A stretch of DNA of 64,000 bases, from positions 20,895 to 84,894 of the forward strand of contig NZ_NTFY01000077.1 in the NCBI RefSeq assembly GCF_002289565.1. The letters run 5' to 3'. Both the position numbers and the translations under genes were made by a program. The notes under the pieces are model-generated. The model had not been told where the DNA came from and did no database searches. It worked only from the letters and a program-made list of their open reading frames with translations. The DNA is from Rhodopirellula sp. SM50. Lineage in GTDB: Bacteria; Planctomycetota; Planctomycetia; Pirellulales; Pirellulaceae. Below, one piece after another: positions 25,411 through 32,076 of this stretch. Numbering within the stretch: the stretch's first letter is position 1; every line of letters starts with the position of its first letter.

Positions 25411-25871
25411 CGGAAGTTTGAAGTAAGAAGTTTGAAGTGTGAAACTACTCGCGGTTCTTCTTGCAGATCGTGGTCAGGATCGCGACTAACTCGTTCGCTT
25501 CTTGCGTGATTGGCTCGAGACGCGCCGCGGGCACAACCTCGGCGGCGGCGAGAAGGCGTAGCCAATAGTGGGTCTCTCGGGCCTCTTTTAACGCCAGCGA
25601 ATACTTGTGAATGAAGTCCTTCTTGCTCTCGCTTGCCTGACCTTCCTCAACATGCGAGCCGATTGCAGTCCCTGAGCGAAGCACCTGTTTCATCAATGTG
25701 CTGGAGACGATGCCTTCACTTTCAAGAAACTGACAAAGTCGAACAATTCGTTCAGCAAACGCGAACGTCCGATCGGGCAGGTCACTCTTCATTGCATCGC
25801 TCATCGAGTATCAAGTTCCAAAATCTTAGCGTCTTATTCTTCAAACTTCAAACTTCTTACTTCGAACTTCC
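25411..25871. mobile_element. IVS/S23-type four-helix-bundle cassette
   Basis: About 460 bp. The left end GGAAGTTTGAAGTAAGAAG and the right end CTTCTTACTTCGAACTTCC form inverted repeats of about 30 bp around one small minus-strand gene. Such cassettes are known as intervening sequences in 23S rRNA helices of several bacteria; here the left end interrupts a tRNA-Val T loop. Solo or paired copies of the termini occur at 22527, 22896-22981, 23341, 23471 and 28097-28176. Confidence 0.75.
25445..25804 (-). CDS. Four-helix-bundle protein (S23 / 23S rRNA intervening-sequence family)
   Basis: 119 residues. The order FAFAERIVRLCQFLE...KQVLRSGTAIGSHVEEGQASESKKDFIHKYSLALKEARETHYWLRLL is the hallmark of the IVS-encoded four-helix-bundle family (also related to the Avd fold of diversity-generating retroelements). 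The family binds nucleic acid or partner proteins; a precise role is unknown. It is the only gene in the cassette bounded by GAAGTTTGAAG inverted repeats. Confidence 0.9.
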   Translation of the reverse strand: MSDAMKSDLPDRTFAFAERIVRLCQFLESEGIVSSTLMKQVLRSGTAIGSHVEEGQASESKKDFIHKYSLALKEARETHYWLRLLAAAEVVPAARLEPITQEANELVAILTTICKKNRE

Positions 25872-25872
25872 A

Positions 25873-26679
25873 ATGTGCATGCAAAAGATCGAGCGTCAAT
25901 TCACGCGGATTGGTGCTCGAGCAAAGGTCCACGCCCCGGTCGTTCGACGCTGGGTAACGACTCCCGAAGTTTCAATCGACATCGGCAACGATGCCGCGGG
26001 CGAGTTCTTTGATATCGCTGTCCAGCCGTCTTTATTGGCGGAAACACAGGTCATCGACGTTCAGCCTTCGCTTCGGCACCTACTGCTGATGTCGCGACAG
26101 GACGACGGAAAACACAAGTTCCTGTGCGGACATGACGAGCGACATTGGTTCGTTGCGGCCGTCCCAGAGCGGGCAGCTGTTTCAACCGTGAAGACGGCGT
26201 TCGATGCCCTCAAGCCGCCTGCGGTTCGGGCTCTCGAAAACCGTCTCGGCGTCAAGCCGCGGAAGCGAAACCGTCGACGCAACGAGGCGTTCATCCGTCA
26301 GGGTGAATGGTTCTTCGTTCCCGTCGAGAATCCCGCGTTGGTCGATGAGCGTCTGGCTCTGCGGAACGAGCCGATCGCGCGTGGCGGCGGAAAGCCACAC
26401 ATGTGCGAAGAGTTGGTTCGGCAAGGTGGACAACTGGTCTACGTCAGCAACCAATACCCAAACGGTTTGACCGAAGGTCAGCATCGGCGATTGATTAGCC
26501 GAAAGCCGGAGCTTCGTCATCTGCACTGGGTGGCTCAGCGACGAAACCCAAGCGTGTTCGTTCGCGGACGGGTCCGTCATCCCGATCACAAGAGAATTGT
26601 GTTGAACGAATGGCACCAAGTTCTGATGAACACGGAAAACGAATCGATCGCGATGCGACACGTCGCATTCATCGATTGA
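25873..26679 (+). CDS. Unknown tRNA-array protein, 268 residues
   Basis: The start MCMQKIERQF at 25873 lies one base after the cassette terminus, so the native N-terminus may have been altered by the insertion; a Met at 25879 is an alternative. Notable stretches are HKFLCGHDERHWFVAAVPE, a basic patch KPRKRNRRRNEAF, and GEWFFVPVENP. The composition is soluble and basic, suited to RNA binding, but I recognise no family. It is followed by a good terminator at 26700 and then tRNA-Thr. Confidence 0.7.
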   Translation: MCMQKIERQFTRIGARAKVHAPVVRRWVTTPEVSIDIGNDAAGEFFDIAVQPSLLAETQVIDVQPSLRHLLLMSRQDDGKHKFLCGHDERHWFVAAVPERAAVSTVKTAFDALKPPAVRALENRLGVKPRKRNRRRNEAFIRQGEWFFVPVENPALVDERLALRNEPIARGGGKPHMCEELVRQGGQLVYVSNQYPNGLTEGQHRRLISRKPELRHLHWVAQRRNPSVFVRGRVRHPDHKRIVLNEWHQVLMNTENESIAMRHVAFID

Positions 26680-26699
26680 TCAGTGCCTCCATTGGTTCT

Positions 26700-26731
26700 G
26701 CGGCCCCGCACTTCGGTGCGGGGCCTTCTTT
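26700..26731 (+). terminator. Intrinsic terminator
   Basis: Stem GCGGCCCCGCAC/GTGCGGGGCC with loop TTCG-type, then TTCTTT. It closes the 268-residue protein gene ahead of tRNA-Thr. Confidence 0.75.
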
Positions 26732-26736
26732 CCCCT

Positions 26737-26810
26737 GCCGACGTGGCTCGAGTTAGAAAGGCACCACTCTTGTAAAGTGGCTCATGCTGGTGCGAACCCA
26801 GTCGTCGGCT
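26737..26810 (+). tRNA. tRNA-Thr (TGT)
   Basis: 74 nt. Perfect acceptor GCCGACG/CGTCGGC, anticodon stem CCACT/AGTGG around CTTGTAA, T stem GCTGG/CCAGT with loop TGCGAAC, discriminator T. Confidence 0.9.
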
Positions 26811-26851
26811 CTTCAATAACCTGACCCCACACCGAGATGACTTGATGACCG

Positions 26852-27208
26852 ATGGACACCTACATTCGTTTTCAAACCCAGTTGCGATGCTGCAACACTG
26901 GTCGGCCCGCGGGGATCTTTGTCGCGGCCGGCCGCATTGAAGACAGAACCACCTTGCCCGATGCGACGCGCGATCGACTTCGCGAAGTGCTCATTTGGTT
27001 CAACCGCAACTTAACCGTTCCAGCGTTGGATGAATCGGATTGGCGATGTTTGTTCTGGTTTCGCTCGGACTCACAGCCGGTCATCCGTCGCCTTTGGGAA
27101 TTGACCTATTTGCTCGAAGACGAAGGTGTTTTCGTGACAAAGGTGCGAACCAATCAACCGGGAATGATCGTCTATCGAGACGAGCATCAAGTGGCGGCAA
27201 TGCCGTGA
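26852..27208 (+). CDS. Unknown tRNA-array protein, 118 residues
   Basis: Soluble, starting MDTYIRFQTQLRC; it contains GRPAGIFVAAGRIED and a Trp-rich middle (FNRNLTVPALDESDWRCLFWF). No family recognised. It lies between tRNA-Thr and tRNA-Arg and stops 12 bases before the latter, in the same direction as the array, so it is likely co-transcribed and released by tRNA processing. Confidence 0.65.
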   Translation: MDTYIRFQTQLRCCNTGRPAGIFVAAGRIEDRTTLPDATRDRLREVLIWFNRNLTVPALDESDWRCLFWFRSDSQPVIRRLWELTYLLEDEGVFVTKVRTNQPGMIVYRDEHQVAAMP

Positions 27209-27219
27209 CGAAACAACAT

Positions 27220-27291
27220 GCCTTGCGAGTGTGATGGACAGCACGACGGTCTTCGAAACCGTTAGACGGGGTTCGACTCCCTGGCGAGGTA
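27220..27291 (+). tRNA. tRNA-Arg (TCG)
   Basis: 72 nt. Acceptor GCCTTGC/GCGAGGT, anticodon stem ACGGT/ACCGT around CTTCGAA, T arm CGGGG/TTCGACT/CCCTG, discriminator A. Confidence 0.88.
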
Positions 27292-27321
27292 CTTAAACAA
27301 CACCACAAAAAAAGGAGGCTG

Positions 27322-27675
27322 ATGATGAAGAACGAAAACGAAAACGCATTGGCCCACGGCGCTGGTGCCGCTTTGCTTGGTTTGCTGGGAGTGTTTGGCC
27401 GCTGTGCCGACGATGTTGCCCGAATCGGGATCAACAGCGCTGACGATATCGGTCGTGCCTGCATTTCAACGAGCGACGACCTTGGGCGCTTCGCGACCAG
27501 CACGGGCGATGACGTGTTTCGGACTGCGGATGACTTGGTCTACGTACCTGAAACACCGCCGCGCGTCGTGGCCACCAACGACGAATTCTCAACGGGGCTC
27601 CATCTGACGAAGGAAACCGTCGAGATCGCGATCAAGGTCGCTGAAAACGCTGCGTTCGATGACGCAAATGAGTAG
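27322..27675 (+). CDS. Unknown tRNA-array protein, 117 residues
   Basis: Start at 27322 after AAAAGGAGGCTG, a strong ribosome-binding site. Residues 10-25 are Ala/Gly/Leu-rich (AGAALLGLLGVFG), possibly membrane-contacting. Residues 28-75 are made of an 11-12-residue pattern with Asp pairs (CADDVARIGINSADDIGRAC...TSDDLGRFATSTGDDVFR), an amphipathic repeat. No family recognised. The stop is 26 bases before tRNA-Cys. Confidence 0.65.
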   Translation: MMKNENENALAHGAGAALLGLLGVFGRCADDVARIGINSADDIGRACISTSDDLGRFATSTGDDVFRTADDLVYVPETPPRVVATNDEFSTGLHLTKETVEIAIKVAENAAFDDANE

Positions 27676-27701
27676 ACGTCCGCTGCCTGAGTGGACACGA
27701 A

Positions 27702-27772
27702 ATCGCTGGAGCCAGATGGCCAGGCAACCGGTTGCAACCCGGTCGAAGTGGGTTCGACTCCCACCGGCGATT
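27702..27772 (+). tRNA. tRNA-Cys (GCA)
   Basis: 71 nt. Acceptor ATCGCTG/CGGCGAT, anticodon stem ACCGG/CCGGT around TTGCAAC, T arm GTGGG/TTCGACT/CCCAC, discriminator T as expected for Cys. Confidence 0.9.
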
Positions 27773-27773
27773 C

Positions 27774-27828
27774 TGACAGATCGACTGCAGGCTCGGATTA
27801 CATCTGTTAAATGTGATCATCTGAGCTG
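27774..27828 (+). other. T-armless tRNA-like sequence with Asn (GTT) anticodon arm
   Basis: The anticodon stem TACAT/ATGTG encloses CTGTTAA, and GACAG at the start can pair with CTGTC at the end, but only about 8 nt separate the anticodon arm from the 3' strand, so there is no T arm. It may be a decayed tRNA-Asn or a non-coding RNA. Confidence 0.45.
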
Positions 27829-27968
27829 TCCCTTCGTCGATCCGTCTTTTTGAAGTTTGATATTGGAAGAGTGAACGGCGAAAGAAGCTGGCCCATCTCC
27901 GGGCTCATTCGCGCCCCATTCTTCAAGTGTCCTTTGGCGACTGCCGACTTGGAATCCATCCACCATCG
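27829..27968. other. Array gap with tRNA-like debris
   Basis: A solo GAAGTTTGATATTGG repeat unit lies near 27852. GGGCTCATTCGCGCCC near 27900 resembles a decayed CAT-anticodon arm like those at 25037 and 25122. GACTGCCGACTTGGAATCCA near 27940 recurs at 28070, 28711 and, more distantly, 29019. Confidence 0.4.
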
Positions 27969-28032
27969 ATTGCGTCCGGTGAGTCTGGGGATCGTTTCAA
28001 ACGGTCGGTAGGTTCGATTCCTACACGCAAGT
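27969..28032 (+). tRNA. Compact tRNA with anticodon TCA (UGA-reading candidate)
   Basis: 64 nt. Acceptor ATTGCGT/ACGCAAG with six pairs, D arm CCGGTGAGTCTGG, a perfect anticodon stem GATCG/CGGTC around TTTCAAA, variable region of one base, perfect T arm GTAGG/TTCGATT/CCTAC. The anticodon UCA would read the opal codon UGA. It is far too short for tRNA-Sec. It may be a suppressor, or a reduced Leu(CAA)-like or Trp-like relic. Confidence 0.62.
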
Positions 28033-28096
28033 GATCTGAGTCAACCCTTCGTCGCCAACCATACACGACTGACTGCCGAATCGGAGTACACGGCAA
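28033..28096. other. Array gap with partial tRNA-like 5' sequence
   Basis: GACTGCCGAATCGGAGTACA (28069-28088) matches the beginning of the tRNA-like element at 28711 and is cut off by the repeat pair that starts at 28097. Confidence 0.4.
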
Positions 28097-28176
28097 GAAG
28101 TTTGAAGTAAGAAGGGTGAAGTGTGAAGGATTTCGGTTCCCGGTTTCAAACTTCGAACTTCACCCTTCAAACTTCC
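28097..28176. repeat. Inverted GAAGTTTGAAG repeat pair without a gene
   Basis: About 80 bp. Left arm GAAGTTTGAAGTAAGAAGGG, right arm CGAACTTCACCCTTCAAACT, separated by a short centre. It looks like a cassette remnant that has lost its four-helix-bundle gene, and it interrupts a tRNA-like 5' sequence. Confidence 0.65.
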
Positions 28177-28329
28177 AAAATGTCGTTTTTCACTATTGCT
28201 TGAGAGAGCGAACGATGCGTGTGCAATTCAATTTCTTCGTAATCACGCCCAAAGGCGTCGGGTAATCACTCGTCGCACGAAGAACCTTTGCACCTACAGA
28301 AAACACTCTCATCAAGCAATGTGAAAACC
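28177..28329. other. Leader of the next array gene
   Basis: About 150 bases with no tRNA that I can fold. GCTTGAGAGAGCGAACGATGCG near 28198 could start a very short peptide. It probably holds the leader of the 121-residue gene. Confidence 0.3.
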
Positions 28330-28695
28330 ATGAAAGCTACCACCGAAACTCCATCCCAAACGACCGTCGCGGCACGGATCGCAGGAGAAGACATCAACCA
28401 AGGAGACTACGTCTCCGTCCTCAACGAAATCGTCGAACTGCCTTCGTTCCTATGGAGCTGCTCGGCCGCGTCGTTGTCAGCCGAAGATCCGGTACGAATC
28501 CGTTACATGCCAAGTGAAGCGGGGCAGCCATTCAAAGTGGTCGCCGTTTGCTTGCCATTTGTATATGCCAAACGGCCCAAAGGCAGCATCATCACTTTCG
28601 ACACACGACAGCACCAACTTGTCCGGCTCGACCGGAAAAACGGCCGTGCGGTGTGGAAACGGATGAAGAAGGCGTTGAGGAAAAAGCAGAAATAG
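28330..28695 (+). CDS. Unknown tRNA-array protein, 121 residues
   Basis: From ATG 28330 (MKATTETPSQ); a GTG at 28321 would add three residues. It contains INQGDYVSVLNEIVELPSFLWSC, then VVAVCLPFVYAKRPKGSIITFDTRQHQLVRLDR and a basic C-terminus (WKRMKKALRKKQK). The beta-rich middle and basic tail suggest a small nucleic-acid or ribosome-associated protein, but I can give no family name with confidence. It is the last protein gene of the array before Ro60. Confidence 0.65.
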   Translation: MKATTETPSQTTVAARIAGEDINQGDYVSVLNEIVELPSFLWSCSAASLSAEDPVRIRYMPSEAGQPFKVVAVCLPFVYAKRPKGSIITFDTRQHQLVRLDRKNGRAVWKRMKKALRKKQK

Positions 28696-28711
28696 CAATC
28701 GCACACGATCG

Positions 28712-28775
28712 ACTGCCGACTCGGAGTCCATGCTTCAGGAGCCGGAGGCCGTGGGTTCGACTCCCACCGGCGCAA
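28712..28775 (+). tRNA. Degenerate tRNA-like gene, anticodon unresolved
   Basis: A perfect T arm GTGGG/TTCGACT/CCCAC and a partial acceptor (TGCCG/CGGCG) with 3' CGGCGCAA. The spacing equals that of the 64-nt gene at 27969. The central part (ATGCTTCAGGAGCCGGAG) gives no clean seven-base anticodon loop with T33; TTCAGGA (CAG, Leu) is the best guess. Confidence 0.45.
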
Positions 28776-28796
28776 CTGCAATCCGCGAGAACGCAG

Positions 28797-28832
28797 CGCC
28801 GTAGCTCAGTGGTAGAGCGCCGTAAAACCTCT
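28797..28832 (+). pseudogene. 5' half of a tRNA
   Basis: GCGCCGT followed by a textbook D arm (AGCTCAGTGGTAGAGC), then the match to a tRNA is lost inside the anticodon stem (GCCGTAAAACC). No T arm follows. Identity cannot be read. Confidence 0.6.
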
Positions 28833-28874
28833 GATTCACATCTTCGTCGATCGCGTTTTTTGCATCACAACCAA

Positions 28875-28934
28875 AGTGAGATAGGCATCCTGCCTGTCGT
28901 CCCCTTCGATGACAAGCTGGAAGCTCATCCCACA
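28875..28934. repeat. GTGAGATAGGCATCC inverted repeat
   Basis: Third member of the family at 19310 and 24767: arms GTGAGATAGGCATCCTGCC and CAAGCTGGAAGCTCATCCCA. Confidence 0.65.
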
Positions 28935-28981
28935 CCAAATAACACAAAACCATCGTGTGCCGAAGCGGCCCCATTTTGATC

Positions 28982-29063
28982 GGGGCGTTTCGCTCACGGT
29001 GGCAAGCCACCCGGCCCGACTGCCGGAGTGGAGTACATGAGTGTTCGATTCCCTCCGTCCCCA
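28982..29063 (+). ncRNA. tRNA-like RNA with 6-nt anticodon loop upstream of Ro60
   Basis: About 82 nt. Terminal GGGG/CCCC pairs, an internal perfect hairpin GGTGGCAAGCCACC, a strong stem CCGGC/GCCGG around only six bases (CCGACT), a 12-nt variable segment, and a T arm GAGTG/TTCGATT/CCCTC. A standard tRNA would not have the six-base loop. It may be a decayed Val/Ser tRNA or, given Ro60 immediately downstream, a Y-RNA (YrlA-like) candidate, since bacterial Y RNAs carry tRNA-like domains. Confidence 0.45.
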
Positions 29064-29100
29064 CTTCCATCGACTCGGCATATCCCAGTTGATGAATACT

Positions 29101-29137
29101 CGGGGACGCGGCTCAATCGGGAGCCAACTCTGCACCA
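29101..29137 (+). pseudogene. 5' fragment of a tRNA in the Ro60 leader
   Basis: CGGGGACGC followed by a clear D hairpin GGCTCAATCGGGAGCC, then no recognisable anticodon or T arm. Within the 170-base leader of the Ro60 gene. Confidence 0.4.
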
Positions 29138-29235
29138 AACTTCGTCGGGTCTTTTCATTTCGTCGTAATGCAGGCTATCCGCTTGTCGCGACTGCCATAG
29201 CAGGCGAACAGCCTGCGCAACTCAGGAGATCACCC

Positions 29236-30894
29236 ATGGCCAACAAGTCTCTTTTCCAGAGCATCACGAGCGTTCTGCCTCGAGCGACCGCGGTCAACGA
29301 AGCCGGTGGTCCCGCGTACAAGTTACCGGCAAAGCATGCGCTGGCTCAGCTGGCCGCGACCGGCACGTTCGGCAACGTCTACTACGCGTCTGCGCAGAGC
29401 CAACTGGATCAAATGCGTGCGTTGATCGATGAAGTCAACGACAACGAATTCCTGGCAAAGCTGGCGGTTTACTCGCGAGAGCGGGCGTACCTAAAGGACA
29501 TGCCGGCGGCGCTGCTGGTCACGCTGTCGATGCGCGACGCGGCGTTGATGCACAAGGTCTTTGACCGAGTGGCTGACAACGGGCGTGTTCTGCGGACGGT
29601 GTTCCAGATGGTTCGATCGGGACAGTTCGGTCGCAAGGGGTTGTCGTCTTCGCTGCAGCGAGCGTTTCAGCGCTGGCTGAACGAGGCGTCGCCGGGCAAG
29701 TTGCTGTCAAGCTCGATCGGTAACGATCCGAGCCTGCGTGACGTGCTGCGAATGGCACGCCCGAAGCCGAAGGATGACGCTCGACGAGCGATGTTCGGAT
29801 GGCTGACAGAAAAGGACGTCGAGAAGTGGGCTCCGGCGACGGAAGCCGACTTGCCGGCGGCGGTTCAGGCACTGAAGGCGTTCCGTGCGGCGGAGACCGA
29901 AGAGGCTCAGGCGTTGATCGCGGGCGATTTGCAGGTTCGTTGGGATTTGCTGGCGGATGCGGCCAAGGGTCCGATCGTCTGGAAGGCAATCGCTCGCCAG
30001 ATGGGACCGCAGGCACTGCGGATGAACCTGAACACGTTGCTGCGTCACGAAGTCTTCAAGAAGCCGGGGCTGTTGCGGTTCGGCGGCACGGACAACGCGA
30101 TGATCGACTATGTGGCCGGCCAATTGGCTGACGCAGACGCGATCCGTCGTTCGCGCCAGTTCCCGTACCAGTTCCTGGCGGCCTACTTGAACGCTTCGGA
30201 CGAAGTGCCGAAGAAGGTCAAGACGGCGCTGCATGACGCGGCGGAGATCGCATGTGGTAACATCCCGCAGCTACCGGCACCGGTGATCATCGGTTTGGAC
30301 ACGTCCGGATCGATGGGATGCCCGGCGACGGGCTACCGTGCTCGTGGGGGAACGACAAAGATGCGTTGCGTCGATGTTGCGGCATTGTTCGCCGCAGCGA
30401 TCCTGCGTCGCAACCCGGACAGCGTTGTGATTCCGTTCGATACCCGGACGTATCAGGCCAAGATCGATCCAAGCGATTCGATTCTAAGTCTGTCGGCACG
30501 GTTGTCGAAGTACGGAGGCGGCGGAACGGATTGTTCGTTGCCGTTGGTCGAGGCCAACAAGCGTTACGCAAAGCGTGCGTTTGCTGGAATCGTCCTAGTC
30601 AGCGACAACCAGAGCTGGATCAACTCGGGACGTGCGTACGGCTACGGCCGAGGCGGTTCGACGGGCGTGATGACGGAGTGGGAAAAGTTCAAGAAGGCGC
30701 AGCGAAAGAACGGTATCGCCGATCCAAAGCTGGTCTGCATCGACATCGCCCCCTACGGCAACACGCAAGCCCCCGACCGCCAGGACATCCTGAACGTCGG
30801 AGGCTTCAGCGACGCCGTCTTCCGCGTCGTTGCATCGTTCCTAGAAAACGACGCATCCCGCTTCGTCCGCGACGTGGAATCCGTCGAGCTGTAA
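29236..30894 (+). CDS. rsr: Bacterial Ro60 orthologue (TROVE and vWA domains)
   Basis: 552 residues from ATG 29236, 7 bases after CAGGAG. Residues about 1-340 form the TROVE HEAT-like ring ([16 protein letters not shown]...[28 protein letters not shown], a highly conserved TROVE block). Residues about 350-550 form the vWA domain with the MIDAS motif GLDTSGSMG (near residue 355) and later [10 protein letters not shown]. Ro60 proteins hold Y RNAs and misfolded or 3'-extended RNAs and, in Deinococcus, team up with exonuclease PNPase in stress and rRNA maturation. Here it directly follows a tRNA array and shares the strand, so tRNA-like RNAs are natural candidate ligands (inference). A truncated second copy lies at 34421-34947. 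Confidence 0.93.
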   Translation: MANKSLFQSITSVLPRATAVNEAGGPAYKLPAKHALAQLAATGTFGNVYYASAQSQLDQMRALIDEVNDNEFLAKLAVYSRERAYLKDMPAALLVTLSMRDAALMHKVFDRVADNGRVLRTVFQMVRSGQFGRKGLSSSLQRAFQRWLNEASPGKLLSSSIGNDPSLRDVLRMARPKPKDDARRAMFGWLTEKDVEKWAPATEADLPAAVQALKAFRAAETEEAQALIAGDLQVRWDLLADAAKGPIVWKAIARQMGPQALRMNLNTLLRHEVFKKPGLLRFGGTDNAMIDYVAGQLADADAIRRSRQFPYQFLAAYLNASDEVPKKVKTALHDAAEIACGNIPQLPAPVIIGLDTSGSMGCPATGYRARGGTTKMRCVDVAALFAAAILRRNPDSVVIPFDTRTYQAKIDPSDSILSLSARLSKYGGGGTDCSLPLVEANKRYAKRAFAGIVLVSDNQSWINSGRAYGYGRGGSTGVMTEWEKFKKAQRKNGIADPKLVCIDIAPYGNTQAPDRQDILNVGGFSDAVFRVVASFLENDASRFVRDVESVEL

Positions 30895-30952
30895 CGTGGG
30901 GCAAGCATCCTGCTTGCCGTGAAACGCAAGCTAGAAGCTTACGCCACTTACG

Positions 30953-30990
30953 AAACGCCCGCGATGGAGAAATCCGTCGCGGGCGTTTTC
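30953..30990 (+). terminator. Terminator after Ro60
   Basis: Stem AAACGCCCGCGA/TCGCGGGCGTTT with a 12-nt loop and following T-rich bases. Confidence 0.7.
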
Positions 30991-31194
30991 GTTCGTACTT
31001 AACGTTGCGGATGGCCAATCTGTCGGCCACAACTGTAGCTACCATGCTTGCCATCGCGCTTCTACGGGGTAAGATGGCAAAGTAAAGACGCAATGTCTGT
31101 AGTCCCTCGCGGCAAAACGGTTGGCTGCGGCTGGGATTGACGGACTAGTGAATTTGCTTTTAATCCACCTTGTTGAATTCGATGGGATAGTGAG
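30991..31194. other. Gap after Ro60
   Basis: Nothing recognisable beyond the likely promoter and ribosome-binding area of the next gene. Confidence 0.3.
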
Positions 31195-32076
31195 ATGCGG
31201 ATGGCAACGCTAACAGCTCTGTGGATCGTAGTCTCGGGAGCAATCGCTACCGGGGAAGACTATGAAACGCTCAAGCAGTTCTATCGCTACCGCGCGGGTA
31301 CATTCGAGTTTGAGGTGGGAACAGATGGCCATGGAACGCTGAAAATGCAAGGTCCAGTGTTCACATGGACGGGGCTTGACTATCAGGAATTCCGCGACAC
31401 GGCGGCCCCCAATTCCGGAGACGTTTTCGTTTGGACCTTAAACGGCCGCGCTGTTGTGGTCGGCGGCGTCTTGTCGCAACCCATCGGGGCGGGCCGCGAA
31501 GTGTACCACGAGTTCCAGGCACTCATCGACACGCCCCCAATGCCGATTCGAAGTCCAACGAAATGGGGAGAGTTTTGGTCGCCGGTCGGGGTCAAACTAA
31601 GGCCGATCCCGCAGGTGCCTGGCCCAGCAAGAGGTTCCGATCGTGTTGCCCGTCGGCAACGCGGCGTTCAAATGCGGGGCCTCGCACGGCAATTTACCGC
31701 CGAAACAAGATCAGCGACGACGGGCAAGATCCAGTCTCTAAAGCTGCAACCGAACGCTGTGTATCGGCTAGATGCATCAGCGCTGCGAAACGCAAATTCA
31801 CCCGTTCTTGATGGATGCCTATTCATTTTTACGAACCAGTTGGGGACCGATCCAGAACTGACGTTGCTGATCGAATGCCACGAGACTGACGACGGACTGA
31901 TTTGGAAGTACGCTCCGGGGTCACTGGCATTTCAAGAGCTATGGCTGAAGCACAAAGGGAAATCGGTCTGGCATTTGCCTAACTATTTAGAACATCCTGG
32001 TGAAGGCAATTTTGTTTCGAGTCTGTCTCACGCCAACGTGAGCATGCGCGAGATCAAGCAGGAAATGCAGCCATAG
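31195..32076 (+). CDS. Secreted hypothetical protein of planctomycete type
   Basis: 293 residues. Residues 1-20 (MRMATLTALWIVVSGAIATG) form a signal peptide. The following region with VWTLNGRAVVVGGV and HEFQALIDTPP resembles a widespread planctomycete exported family of unknown role. Residues 140-290 repeat beta-rich patterns. No catalytic residues found. A secreted protein is out of step with the RNA theme around it, so it may be a passenger gene. Confidence 0.65.
   Translation: MRMATLTALWIVVSGAIATGEDYETLKQFYRYRAGTFEFEVGTDGHGTLKMQGPVFTWTGLDYQEFRDTAAPNSGDVFVWTLNGRAVVVGGVLSQPIGAGREVYHEFQALIDTPPMPIRSPTKWGEFWSPVGVKLRPIPQVPGPARGSDRVARRQRGVQMRGLARQFTAETRSATTGKIQSLKLQPNAVYRLDASALRNANSPVLDGCLFIFTNQLGTDPELTLLIECHETDDGLIWKYAPGSLAFQELWLKHKGKSVWHLPNYLEHPGEGNFVSSLSHANVSMREIKQEMQP

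Noticed and set aside
22903..25509. Open frames across the tRNA array as protein genes
   Set aside because: They run straight through foldable tRNA genes, have Arg/Ser/Pro-heavy composition and no ribosome-binding sites; only four frames there look coding in addition to the four-helix-bundle gene.
25445..25804. Four-helix-bundle gene as Avd of a diversity-generating retroelement
   Set aside because: No reverse transcriptase, template or variable repeat is present nearby; the inverted-repeat ends fit an IVS-type cassette.
27969..28032. tRNA-Sec
   Set aside because: The anticodon is UCA but the gene is 64 nt; tRNA-Sec is about 95 nt with a long extra arm and 8-bp acceptor. No selA/selB seen.
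22527..28176. Repeated GAAGTTTGAAG units as a CRISPR array
   Set aside because: Spacing is irregular, units differ and are in both orientations, tRNA genes lie between them and no cas genes are present.
22631..29063. rRNA genes near the tRNA array
   Set aside because: No 16S, 23S or 5S-like sequence was recognised; the IVS-type protein lies in a tRNA, not in rRNA.
29041..29235. N-terminal extension of the Ro60 protein
   Set aside because: The frame starts inside the tRNA-like element; the ATG at 29236 has a good ribosome-binding site and matches the family start.
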